Assembly (NCBI GenBank): GCA_009691715.1
Contig: SIAN01000009.1
Span: 43,927 to 107,926, forward strand
DNA: 64,000 nucleotides
Source of the DNA: Planctomycetota bacterium
GTDB taxonomy: Bacteria > Planctomycetota > B15-G4 > SIAN01
Reading direction: 5' to 3'
Shown here piece by piece: positions 1 through 7,613 of the stretch; within the stretch, counting starts at the first letter, position 1; each line of letters opens with the position of its first letter. A program made the position numbers and the translations under genes. The notes beneath the pieces were generated by a model. The model did not search any database, had not been told where the DNA came from, and saw only the letters and a list, made by a program, of their open reading frames with translations.

Positions 1-581
1 GCCCGCTCGACGCGGGCGACGGTCTCTTTTCGATCCGAACCGACCACGGCGATCGGCGCCCCGACGCGGACCGTGATGCGTCCCGCGAGGTGCGGGCGCT
101 TCTGTCCCCGCGGCCACGCCTCGAAGGCGCCGTCGATCACCACCGGCAGCACGGGCACTTCCGCCAACGCCGCCAACATCGCGAACCCCGCGGAGAGCGG
201 CTTCAGGCAGCCGTCCTCGCTGCGGGTCTGCTCCGGGAAGAGCGCCACGGCATCGCCAGCGCGCAACCGCTCGACCAGCCGCCGGGTCGCCCCGATGTCG
301 CGCCCGTCTCGCTCCACGTGCTCAAGGTCGAGCAGCGCGGTGAGCATTCGATAAATGCGGCTCTTCTTCAGCGTCGCGCGCGGCGTGTAGACCAGCGCGC
401 GCGGCAGCGCCGAGCCGAGCAGCGGCGGGTCGAAGTGCGACACATGATTGGCGACGATGATCAACCCGCCACGCCGCGGACACTGATGCGCGCCCTCGAC
501 CCGCAGCCTGAAGCAGGTCTTGAAGAACGTCCACGTGGCGCACTTGAACAGGTTGTTGGCAGCGACACCCCACCATTTCAT
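1..581 (-). CDS. plsC: 1-acyl-glycerol-3-phosphate acyltransferase (PlsC family), 3' part outside window
   Basis: This gene reads from an ATG at 581 and runs off the left edge; 193 codons are visible. It carries the acyltransferase hallmark NHVSHFDP (HxxxxD, residues 46-51) and a second block FPEQTRS at 115-121, where most relatives have FPEGTRS. The family transfers an acyl chain to lysophosphatidic acid at the inner membrane, making phosphatidic acid for phospholipids. The N-terminus is short and amphipathic with no clear signal peptide. Its ATG overlaps the stop of the upstream cytidylate kinase gene (ATGA), so the two are probably translated in a coupled way, an arrangement seen in many bacteria. 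The family is clear; the exact acyl acceptor cannot be fixed from a partial sequence. Confidence 0.9.
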   Translation of the reverse strand, partial: MKWWGVAANNLFKCATWTFFKTCFRLRVEGAHQCPRRGGLIIVANHVSHFDPPLLGSALPRALVYTPRATLKKSRIYRMLTALLDLEHVERDGRDIGATRRLVERLRAGDAVALFPEQTRSEDGCLKPLSAGFAMLAALAEVPVLPVVIDGAFEAWPRGQKRPHLAGRITVRVGAPIAVVGSDRKETVARVER

Positions 582-1450
582 GGGGCCGCACTGCTCCCGG
601 GCGGGCGTGGATCGAGCGGTCGGTCGGACGACTTGCCACCGCGAGCGGCCTCGACCACATCGCAGATCGCGGCGACCACCTGCTCGAGCGCGACGTGGGT
701 TGTATCGAGCACCGTCGCTCCGTCGGGAATGCACAGCGGAGCGACCGTCCGCTCGCGATCGATCCGGTCGCGCTGCGCGAGACCCTCCATGGTCTCGGTC
801 AGCTCGTGCGGGTCCGCACGCGTTCCGGCCTGCTGGTGCAGTCGCCGGTGCGCTCGTTCGAGCAGTGAAGCGTCGAGATAGAAACGCCAACGGGCGTGCG
901 GAAAGATGTGCGAGCCGGCGTCCCGGCCCTCGACCACGACTCCGCCGAAACGAGTCGCCTGCTCGGCTCCAAGGGCGCGCTGCCACTCGACGAGCGCAGC
1001 GCGGACCGACGGCACAGCGGAGACGGGGCTGACCAGCGCGGTGACTGCCGCGCCGCGCACCTCGTTCGACACGTCCTCGTCGTCCAACCAAACCTTGCCT
1101 CCGCCCCCAACGCGCATCCGCCGTCCACTCGTTCCTCGCGCGCTCGACGGCGCTGTACCGATTGACTCCGTCGCGACCGGATCCGTCGCGACCGACTCCG
1201 TCGCGACCGGCTCCGTCCCGACCGGCTCCGTCCCGACCCAGTGCGCCAGCACCGGCGCGAGCCGTGCCTCGTCGGCGTGTGCCGCCGTCGCAACACCGGC
1301 ACGCAGAGCGGCCAATGTCACGGCGCGGTACATCGCCCCGGTGTCGAGATGGAAGAAGCCGAGCCGCGTCGCCACGCGGCGAGCGACCGAACTCTTCCCC
1401 ACGCCAGCGGGGCCGTCGACCGTCAGTACGTCCGAGTCCTCGTGTGCCAT
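578..1450 (-). CDS. cmk: (d)CMP kinase with an internal pentapeptide-repeat insert
   Basis: Cytidylate kinase phosphorylates CMP and dCMP with ATP in the cytoplasm. The N-terminus has the P-loop VDGPAGVGKSSVA, followed by the LDTGAMYRAV block typical of Cmk; VVEGRDAGSHIFPHA further on matches the conserved G-R-D-x-G region. At 290 residues it is longer than the usual 220-230. The excess is partly an insert at residues 72-101, built from six pentapeptides of the V(G/A)TE(P/S) type and encoded by 15-bp tandem repeats, followed by a Ser/Gly/Arg-rich linker. The C-terminal tail is Pro-rich. Its stop overlaps the plsC start. It lies 92 bases downstream of the LpxH-like gene and is probably in the same transcript. 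Confidence 0.93.
   Translation of the reverse strand: MAHEDSDVLTVDGPAGVGKSSVARRVATRLGFFHLDTGAMYRAVTLAALRAGVATAAHADEARLAPVLAHWVGTEPVGTEPVATESVATDPVATESIGTAPSSARGTSGRRMRVGGGGKVWLDDEDVSNEVRGAAVTALVSPVSAVPSVRAALVEWQRALGAEQATRFGGVVVEGRDAGSHIFPHARWRFYLDASLLERAHRRLHQQAGTRADPHELTETMEGLAQRDRIDRERTVAPLCIPDGATVLDTTHVALEQVVAAICDVVEAARGGKSSDRPLDPRPPGSSAAP
1164..1238. repeat. 15-bp tandem repeat, five copies, inside cmk
   Basis: Five consecutive 15-bp units can be read at 1164-1178, 1179-1193, 1194-1208, 1209-1223 and 1224-1238. They follow the pattern g(a/g)(c/a)tccgtc(g/c)cgacc and differ by only a few substitutions. The period is a multiple of three, so the frame is kept and the array encodes the pentapeptide insert of the CMP kinase. 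Such an array can expand or contract by slippage without breaking the gene. Confidence 0.95.
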
Positions 1451-1542
1451 TCAGAATCGCGGGACGATACGGGTTCGCCGCCAGCGCGCAATCGACCGTT
1501 TGCCCTGGGCGGCCCCGGGAGGCGCCCGGTCGACCGCCGCTG

Positions 1543-2346
1543 TCAGTCCCGCAGGCCGCGACTCGCAGGGGGCAGGCGCGTCAATTCAGGCCCGGCTCCT
1601 CCACGCCAGAACTCCGGCTCGCCAAGCGCAGCGGTCACGACGACGAACGCGCCGTCGTCGCAAAACGGCGGCAGCACCAGGAGTTCGACACCGGGCGCGA
1701 CGGTGCGCCGCTCATAGTGGTGGACGTGGCCGCAAATGACGTAGCGAACATCCGCTCCCACGCGCGCCTCGACGGCCGCCGGCACGATCCTGAGCTTCGA
1801 TCGCGGCTTCAGCGGTACCGCCCGGTCGGAGTAGCGGCGGATCCGCCGTCCGATCGCGCGCGGCACTGCTTCCGGCAGGTGGCGCGCGAGCCAGCGCACC
1901 AGCCGGCTGCGGACGATGACCTTGAGCGTCTGGTAGCCGTGGTCGTCGCTCAGAAGTTGATCGCCATGCAGCAACCGCGCACGCCGGCCGGCCAGCACGA
2001 CGTCGATCTCCTCGCCTGAGGCGACTTCGATCCCGAGCGGATCGCCATCAGCGGCGGTGAAGTTGTAGTCACGATTGCCGGGCAGAAAGACGAACGCCAC
2101 GCCCGCATCGCGCGCGCGACGGAACGCCGCGAACAGGGGCGCGAACTCTGCGATGGCGCGCTCCGCACCGCTGAGCCACAAATCGAAGAGATCGCCGAGC
2201 AGGAAGCAGGTGCGCGCGTGCGTCGCAGCGCGGTCGAGCAGCGCGACCATACGCGCAAGGCCTTGCGCATCGCGCGGCGTCAGATGGAGGTCGGCGACCA
2301 GCAGCGCGAGCCAAGGCCGAGCGCCCGCGGGAGGGTCCGCGGTCAC
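1543..2346 (-). CDS. LpxH-like metallophosphoesterase
   Basis: The 267-residue protein has all the metal-binding blocks of calcineurin-like phosphoesterases: VADLHLT (D19, H21), GDLFDLW (D52), GNRDYN (N91), a histidine block LHGDQ (H127) and GHVHH (206-210). The order and the GDLFD/GNRD wording resemble UDP-2,3-diacylglucosamine pyrophosphatase LpxH, a cytoplasmic peripheral enzyme of lipid A synthesis that makes lipid X. The GTG at 2346 is chosen because it overlaps the stop of the upstream response regulator (GTGA) and because sequence upstream of it reads as a shadow of that gene. The protein ends with a short basic tail. No other lipid A gene is in the window, so the LpxH role is inferred; a general phosphoesterase remains possible. 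Confidence 0.75.
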   Translation of the reverse strand: MTADPPAGARPWLALLVADLHLTPRDAQGLARMVALLDRAATHARTCFLLGDLFDLWLSGAERAIAEFAPLFAAFRRARDAGVAFVFLPGNRDYNFTAADGDPLGIEVASGEEIDVVLAGRRARLLHGDQLLSDDHGYQTLKVIVRSRLVRWLARHLPEAVPRAIGRRIRRYSDRAVPLKPRSKLRIVPAAVEARVGADVRYVICGHVHHYERRTVAPGVELLVLPPFCDDGAFVVVTAALGEPEFWRGGAGPELTRLPPASRGLRD

Positions 2347-3746
2347 ACGTCTTCCATGCCGTAGTCGCGCATTTTCTCCCACAGGTTCTTGCGGCTGATC
2401 CCAAGCGACTTCGCCGCCTGCGCACGGTGACCGCGCGTGAGCTTGAGCACGTTCTTGATGTGCTCCTTCTCGGCGTCCTCGACCACTTCCTTCAGCGTCG
2501 GCACTCGCGTGGTGAGGCGTGCACCCGAACGGAACTCGTCGGACGGCGGGATCAGGTGCTCGCGCTTCAGATAGCGCCCTTCGCCGGCGAGCGCGATCGA
2601 GCGCTCGATCGCGTGGCGCAGCTCGCGGACGTTGCCGGGCCACGGATACCGCATGAGCTCGTCCATCACCTCGGGCTTGACCTCGTACGGCCGGCCGCCG
2701 CCGTGCGCGCGCATGAAGTGCTCGACCAGCAGCGGGATGTCCTCGGCGCGGTCCGCGAGACGCGGCAACTTCACCGTGACCACGTTGAGGCGGAAGAAGA
2801 GGTCCTGGCGGAATTCGCCGGCCTCGACCATCTGCCGCAGCTCCTTCTTGGTGGCGCAGACCAGGCGGATGTCGACGTCGATCAGCCGCTCCGAGCCGAC
2901 CCGCTCGATCTTCCGCGTCTCGATCGAGCGCAGGAGCTTCACCTGAACCTCGAGCTTCAGGTCGTCGATGTCATCGAGGAACAGCGTGCCGCCCTGCGCC
3001 AGCTCGAAGCGGCCGCGGCGCTGTTTCTTGGCGTCGGTGAAGGAGCCCGCCTCGTGGCCGAAAAGCTCGGCCTCGATCAGGCTCTCCGGCAACGACGCAC
3101 ACGACAGCGGGATGAACGGCCCGTTTGCGCGGCCGCTCGAGTCGTGGATCGCGCGCGCGATCACCTCCTTGCCCGTCCCGCTCTCGCCCTCCACCAGCAC
3201 GCTCACGTCGGACTTGGCGACCGTGCGCACCGTCTTGATCACTTCCTGCATCACGCGCGAGCGGCCGATCACGCTGCCGAACCCCTCGCGCTCGGCCCTC
3301 TCGCGCAGGCGCGCGTTGTCGTCGGCGAGCGCCTGCATCTGCGCGATGCGCGCGACGTGGGCGACGATGTCGTCGTTCAGGAACGGCTTGACGACGTAGT
3401 GGTAGGCGCCGGCGCGAAGAGCCTCGACCGCCGACTCGATCGTGCCGAAGCCGGTCATCAGGATCACTTCGGTCGCAGCGCGCAGATGTTTCGCTCGTGC
3501 GAGGAGTTCGGTGCCGTCGGCGCCGGGCATCCGGATGTCGCTCACGATCACGTCGAAGACGCGCGTCTCGATCAGCTTCAGCGCCTCGCCGCCGTCGCCG
3601 ATCGCGGTGACGCGATGGCCCGCGGTCACGAGGTCATCGCCGAGCGTGACCCGGATCGACTCCTCGTCGTCGACGAGCAGGATCTCGAGCGTCAGGGCGG
3701 TGTTCGCGCGAACGGCGGCCGACGGAGTGGCAGGACTCTTGGTCAC
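2343..3746 (-). CDS. NtrC-family sigma54-dependent response regulator with altered GAFTGA loop
   Basis: Three domains are visible in 467 residues. The receiver domain (about 20-135) has LLVDDEES, the phosphoacceptor D70 in VIVSDIRMP and K120 in VVKPF. The AAA+ domain (about 157-390) has Walker A GESGTGKE (187-194). A Fis-type helix-turn-helix lies at 427-461. The loop that touches sigma54 reads GSFTDA (234-239) instead of GAFTGA, and Walker B reads LFLDDI instead of LFLDEI. The start is GTG at 3746, with a GAGGA ribosome site six bases upstream. XrtA/PEP-CTERM systems often encode a sigma54 regulator, PrsR, and this gene is next to such a locus. The kinase-like gene at 7614-8681 is the nearest possible partner. 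Whether it still activates sigma54 is doubtful given the loop. Confidence 0.9.
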   Translation of the reverse strand: MTKSPATPSAAVRANTALTLEILLVDDEESIRVTLGDDLVTAGHRVTAIGDGGEALKLIETRVFDVIVSDIRMPGADGTELLARAKHLRAATEVILMTGFGTIESAVEALRAGAYHYVVKPFLNDDIVAHVARIAQMQALADDNARLRERAEREGFGSVIGRSRVMQEVIKTVRTVAKSDVSVLVEGESGTGKEVIARAIHDSSGRANGPFIPLSCASLPESLIEAELFGHEAGSFTDAKKQRRGRFELAQGGTLFLDDIDDLKLEVQVKLLRSIETRKIERVGSERLIDVDIRLVCATKKELRQMVEAGEFRQDLFFRLNVVTVKLPRLADRAEDIPLLVEHFMRAHGGGRPYEVKPEVMDELMRYPWPGNVRELRHAIERSIALAGEGRYLKREHLIPPSDEFRSGARLTTRVPTLKEVVEDAEKEHIKNVLKLTRGHRAQAAKSLGISRKNLWEKMRDYGMEDV

Positions 3747-3851
3747 GATCGTCCTCGCGCTGGCGCGACGTACGGCCCCCGCAGTCGTCGCCTGCCGCGC
3801 GGCATCATCAAGCGCGCGTGGATCACGATCAAGCGCGCGAGCGGTGACCTT
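3747..3851. other. Short spacer with a repeated 12-mer
   Basis: This 105-base gap separates the response regulator from the FemAB-like gene upstream. It contains two copies of atcaagcgcgcg about 22 bases apart near 3806-3840. No convincing promoter or terminator was seen. Confidence 0.4.
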
Positions 3852-4973
3852 TCACGGGACCAGCCGCATCAGCAGCGGGCCGACGACGCGCGCGAAGCTG
3901 GCCGGAAGTGCCTGGATCACGCGCCGCGGCAGATCGAATTTCTGGTTGCCGGGATTCACCTCCGGCGCCGATTGCCCCGCGCCGAGCACGAAACGGTAGG
4001 GCAGCGGAGTCGGCTCGAAGCCCATGTTCTTCTTGAACTGGAACGGCCCGGTGCCGGCCCGGCTGCGGCCGAAGTCGAAGCGGCCGAAGCCTTCGGCTGC
4101 CGCGCACTGCATCAACTGCCAGTAGGCGAAGTTGCTGGCGGCGAGGCGATCCGACTCGGGAAGCGACCCGGAGTAGTAGGGATTCCAGGTGCCGCCGTGC
4201 AGGAAAGAGATCACGGCGACGACCACCGTCGATTCCTTGGTCACGACGTGCAGCCGCACCTGCCGACGGCCGAGCGCCAGCAGGTCGGCGAACCACTCCT
4301 TCGCAAAGGTGGGAGAGCCGAGGCGCTGCTTGTTCAACGCGAACAGGCGATGGAATTCATCGATCGCCTTCGGTGCCTCGCGGAACTCGAGTCGATGGCG
4401 GTCGCGTGCCTGCCGCGTCGAAGCGCGCGATTTGCGCGGGATGATCGCGAGGCACTCCTCGGGGTCGCGCGGCAGCTCGCGCACGAATGCGCAGTAGAGA
4501 GCGCTGCCCGGCAGCTCGGCGAACCCGCCGGCGATCAGCGCCGGATCGAGCTCTGCGTTGCGCAGTTCTGCGAAGCGCAATCCGTCGTCCGCGATCATCG
4601 ACCGCACCCGCGTCAGCAACGCTGCCGCCGTCGCGCCATCCTGCGCCAGAGGTCCGCCGTAGACGGCGTAGGGAATCGAGACCAGCGCCGGACCCGTCAA
4701 AGGCGAACGGGTCTCGAACAACGGGAGCACGCCGACGATGCGCTCGCCACGGCGCGCGACCAGCAAGCGCTCGCGGTGCGGGAAGTGGCGCACGACACGG
4801 GCGCGCCAGCCACTGGTGTGGAAGAAGGTGCCTCCGGCGTGGCGTTCGACGAACTCGTCGACGCCGTGGGGCGAGGCGCTCGAGGAGGACGCGGTGATCT
4901 CGACCGTGCCACTCGCCGGCACTGCGGAATCCGACTGCGCTGCGCTGACCGCCTCGGCCATCCCGCCCGACAT
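3852..4973 (-). CDS. FemAB-like GNAT protein, exosortase-system associated
   Basis: The 373-residue product resembles the FemAB family proteins of XrtA/PEP-CTERM loci (TIGR03019 group). Tell-tale stretches are PRKSRASTRQA, a LHGGTWNPYYSG segment and the C-terminal GFGRFDFGRSRAGTGPF followed by FKKNMGFEP, typical of this peptidoglycan-bridge-like acyltransferase fold. These proteins are thought to attach an amino-acyl or acyl group to a cell-surface polymer; the substrate is unknown. The ATG at 4973 is chosen for its GAGGGA ribosome site and because sequence upstream of it overlaps the preceding glycosyltransferase gene. A Ser/Ala-rich leader of about 30 residues precedes the domain. It is the most downstream gene of the exopolysaccharide-linked group on this strand. 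Confidence 0.8.
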   Translation of the reverse strand: MSGGMAEAVSAAQSDSAVPASGTVEITASSSSASPHGVDEFVERHAGGTFFHTSGWRARVVRHFPHRERLLVARRGERIVGVLPLFETRSPLTGPALVSIPYAVYGGPLAQDGATAAALLTRVRSMIADDGLRFAELRNAELDPALIAGGFAELPGSALYCAFVRELPRDPEECLAIIPRKSRASTRQARDRHRLEFREAPKAIDEFHRLFALNKQRLGSPTFAKEWFADLLALGRRQVRLHVVTKESTVVVAVISFLHGGTWNPYYSGSLPESDRLAASNFAYWQLMQCAAAEGFGRFDFGRSRAGTGPFQFKKNMGFEPTPLPYRFVLGAGQSAPEVNPGNQKFDLPRRVIQALPASFARVVGPLLMRLVP

Positions 4974-5002
4974 TGCCTGTCCCTCGCCGCCCGGCGCCGT
5001 GC

Positions 5003-6220
5003 TCAGCTCCGGCCCTCGCCGGCGCGCGGGGCGCCACGCCGCTCTTTCGGCACGGGCCCGAGCAGCACTGAGCTTTCGTCCGGACGCCTGGTCGACAGCC
5101 GTGGCGAACGGGACGATGGCGGATCGTCGGCATCGACCGAGCCAGCGTCGCCTTCGCGCCGCGCGTCGTCGCCACGATTCGTCCCTGATTTGCCCTCCTG
5201 ACCGGCGTCGCCGCCGCCGGAAACGCGTCCGATCTTGTAGTCCTTCAGGTGGCGCGCCTGCGTGAAGATCACGATCTCGGCGACCAGCCCGATGAAGAAC
5301 GTCTGCACGCCGAGCACGATCATCAGCGCGCCGAAGATCAGCCAAGCGCGGTTCTTGAGTCGCGTGCCCGGATCGTCGCCGCCGCCGATGAACTCGATCA
5401 GGAGCACGAGGCAGGTCAGCATGCCGACGCCGAAGATGGCGCCGCCGGCCAACCCGAAAAATCTCAGCGGCTTGCGGGTGAACCGGGTGAGGAAGATCAG
5501 CGCGGCGATGTCGAGGATGCGGCGCAGGTAGACGCCACCACCGAACAGCGAGCCGAGCAGCTTGCCTCGCCCCTCCTCCTTCAGGTGCCGTACCTTCACT
5601 TCGGCGACGTCGTAGCCGGCGCGGAACGCCAGCACTGGCAGGAACCGATACATGTCACCCTGCACCGAAACGTCTTCGAACACCCGCCGCACCATCGCGC
5701 GGACCATGCAGTTCAGGTCGTGCACGCGAGTGCGGGTCAGCAGGCGCATCACCGAATTGAAGATCGACGACTGCACCCGATTCAGCCACGGATCGAGGCG
5801 CGGCAGACGCCAGCAGGTCACGACGTCGGCGCCGCTGTCGAGCGCGTCGAGGAGCTTGTTCACGTCCACCGGATCGATCTGGATGTATTGCGGCAGCGTC
5901 AGCACGGCGCGGCCGCGCGCGATCTTGAACCCGGCGGCGAGCGCGATCGACTCGCCGAACGGCTGGTTGAACTTGATCAACCGGACCGAGATGCCGTGTG
6001 GTCGCCGGGCCGCCAGATCCTCGAACAGCGAATCTGGCGTTCCATCGAGGACGAACACGAACTCGTACGTGAGCCCGCGCTTCGCGAACTCGCGGCCGAA
6101 TTGCTCGATGATGGCTTCGAACTCGACCGCTTCGTCGTGTACCGGAACGACGACCGTGAGGTCGCGCATCGAGTCGCCGTTCCCGTCGCCGGTCGGCGCC
6201 ATCGTCGCGAGGGCGTTCAA
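5003..6220 (-). CDS. Family 2 glycosyltransferase, DPM1-like, lacking a canonical DxD
   Basis: This 405-residue protein starts with LTVVVPVHDEA, the beginning of a GT-A family 2 domain, and has two hydrophobic segments near residues 255-280 and 300-325, as in polyprenyl-phosphate sugar transferases. The sites that normally bind sugar nucleotide and metal are changed: FVDDGS becomes FVLDGT, and the DADxQ stretch reads LPQYIQID (residues 109-116). A hydrophilic, charged tail of about 75 residues follows the last membrane segment. The TTG at 6220 is chosen because it overlaps the previous stop (TTGA) and has a GGAG eight bases upstream; ATG codons at 6202 and 6169 are alternatives. It probably acts on exopolysaccharide precursors at the membrane, but may be catalytically unusual. 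Confidence 0.8.
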   Translation of the reverse strand: MNALATMAPTGDGNGDSMRDLTVVVPVHDEAVEFEAIIEQFGREFAKRGLTYEFVFVLDGTPDSLFEDLAARRPHGISVRLIKFNQPFGESIALAAGFKIARGRAVLTLPQYIQIDPVDVNKLLDALDSGADVVTCWRLPRLDPWLNRVQSSIFNSVMRLLTRTRVHDLNCMVRAMVRRVFEDVSVQGDMYRFLPVLAFRAGYDVAEVKVRHLKEEGRGKLLGSLFGGGVYLRRILDIAALIFLTRFTRKPLRFFGLAGGAIFGVGMLTCLVLLIEFIGGGDDPGTRLKNRAWLIFGALMIVLGVQTFFIGLVAEIVIFTQARHLKDYKIGRVSGGGDAGQEGKSGTNRGDDARREGDAGSVDADDPPSSRSPRLSTRRPDESSVLLGPVPKERRGAPRAGEGRS

Positions 6221-7212
6221 AGCGGTGGCTCCGGGACCAGCAACCGCGAATCGCCGCTCTCATGCTCGGTCCACAGTTGCTCCATGCCGGGATCGCCGAC
6301 GCGGTTCAGCAGCTCGCAGAGGAATCCGAGCGTGAGGAGCGTGACGCCGAGGTAGGTGCCAAGCGCGGAGAGACCCGGGAAGATCACGGTCGAGAGCATC
6401 CCTTCGGTACCGTCGTCGCCGCCGCCGCCGCCCAGGTTGCGTTCGCCAAACAAGGCGCCGAACAGGATGCCCGCGACCAGCAGGAAGACCCACACCGACG
6501 TGCGGCCGAACCAGTGCAGCGGCCGGAAAGCGAAATGCACGAGAAGCTGAAGCACGAGGATGTCGAGCATCACGCGATAGATGCGGTTCATTCCATACTT
6601 CGACTCGCCGAACCGCCGCGAATGGTGGCGCACGACGATCTCGCTCACCTTCGCGCCAAGAGCGGCGGCGAACGCCGGGACGTAGCGATGCATGTCGGAG
6701 TAGAGCGGGACGCGGCGCAGGAATTCGGTGCGGTAGCCCTTCAACGTGCAGCCGAAGTCGTGCAGCGGCACGCCCGAGACCCGAGCGATCAAGGCGTTCG
6801 CGATCAGGGAGGGCAGGCGCCGGGACAGGAAGCGGTCCTTGCGATCACGCCGCCAGCCCGACACGACGTCGAAGCCGCGGTCGAGCTCGGCGACGAGACG
6901 CGGAATGTCCTCGGGATCGTTCTGCAGGTCGGCATCAAGCGCGATCACGTAGCGCCCTCGCACGTGATCGATCCCGGCGCACAGGGCCGCGGTCTGGCCG
7001 GCGTTCTCGGACAGCGTGATCACGCGCATCCGCGGGTCGATCGTGAGGATCTCCTCCAGCCGGTCGGCCGTCGCATCGCTCGAACCATCGTTGACGAAGA
7101 TCACCTCGAAGCTGCGGCCAAGTTGCTTCAGGACGCGATGGAGCGCGTTCGCGAGGAGCGACACGGAGTCCTCCTCGTTGAAGCAGGGAATGACGACCGA
7201 CAGTTCGGGCAC
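6217..7212 (-). CDS. Family 2 glycosyltransferase (polyprenyl-phosphate sugar transferase type)
   Basis: The 331-residue protein has ELSVVIPCFNEEDS at the N-terminus, FVNDGSSD, the DxD-type LDADLQNDPEDI and the FGESKYG block, all standard for ArnC/GtrB/DPM1-like enzymes that load a sugar onto a lipid phosphate carrier. Two C-terminal transmembrane helices follow. It is intact, unlike its downstream neighbour, with which it overlaps (TTGA). The GTG at 7212 is chosen because family members begin just before the E-L-S-V-V strand and because upstream DNA becomes less GC-rich and reads as leader. No strong ribosome site is seen before it, so the start is less certain than the function. Confidence 0.85.
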   Translation of the reverse strand: MPELSVVIPCFNEEDSVSLLANALHRVLKQLGRSFEVIFVNDGSSDATADRLEEILTIDPRMRVITLSENAGQTAALCAGIDHVRGRYVIALDADLQNDPEDIPRLVAELDRGFDVVSGWRRDRKDRFLSRRLPSLIANALIARVSGVPLHDFGCTLKGYRTEFLRRVPLYSDMHRYVPAFAAALGAKVSEIVVRHHSRRFGESKYGMNRIYRVMLDILVLQLLVHFAFRPLHWFGRTSVWVFLLVAGILFGALFGERNLGGGGGDDGTEGMLSTVIFPGLSALGTYLGVTLLTLGFLCELLNRVGDPGMEQLWTEHESGDSRLLVPEPPL

Positions 7213-7613
7213 CGTGTTGTGGGTCCAGGAGCGTGGGGGAAAGGACCTCGAGCCCGACGATTCGGCCTCCGGGCGGCCTATCGACTCGACCCATGGTTTT
7301 CCTGCATTACACCCATCCGTCGCGGGGTACTGCGAATCGGAATGGAACTCGCAATCAATAGCGCCCAAACGCGGTTGTACAACGTGTGTCGCCCCAACGA
7401 CAGCGCCATTGTGGCTCCTTTCCAAGCGGGCTAGAACGACCGCGCACTCAAGAGTCGCAACCGGGTGGGATCGCCAGCGCTGGGATGCGCGATGCAGGGG
7501 TGCGTCGCGGCCGCCGGCACGCCTGCCGGGACGATTGCGGCATGTGTCGGAGTGCGTGGAAAGGGGCTCCGCGCGTCGCATGACTCGATCGCCTGCATGA
7601 CTCCGTCAGTCGA
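7213..7613. other. Divergent intergenic region
   Basis: This 401-base gap lies between the minus-strand glycosyltransferases and the plus-strand kinase-like gene. Its left half is less GC-rich and holds the promoter-like pair and palindrome described separately. A 43-codon minus-strand frame starting at an ATG near 7411 has an AAGGAG site eight bases upstream and could be a leader peptide, but nothing else supports it. The right half, 7440-7613, shows no recognisable signal. Confidence 0.5.
7355..7382 (-). promoter_or_regulatory. Candidate promoter with palindromic operator for the glycosyltransferase pair
   Basis: On the minus strand TTGTAC (7377-7382) and TATTGA (7355-7360) are separated by 16 bases, a fair fit to a housekeeping -35/-10 pair. 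The -35 lies inside a perfect 10-bp palindrome GTTGTACAAC (7374-7383), which could be a repressor site. The surrounding ~180 bases are clearly less GC-rich than the genes. This would leave a leader of about 135 bases before the GTG at 7212. Confidence 0.3.

Noticed and set aside
2427..5201. An open plus-strand frame of 924 codons.
   Set aside because: It lies opposite the sigma54 regulator and the FemAB-like gene, both with conserved motifs. Its product is a composition artefact.
7282..7411. A 43-codon frame as a real gene.
   Set aside because: It has a good AAGGAG site, but the product shows no features and the region behaves like a promoter. Kept only as a possible leader peptide.
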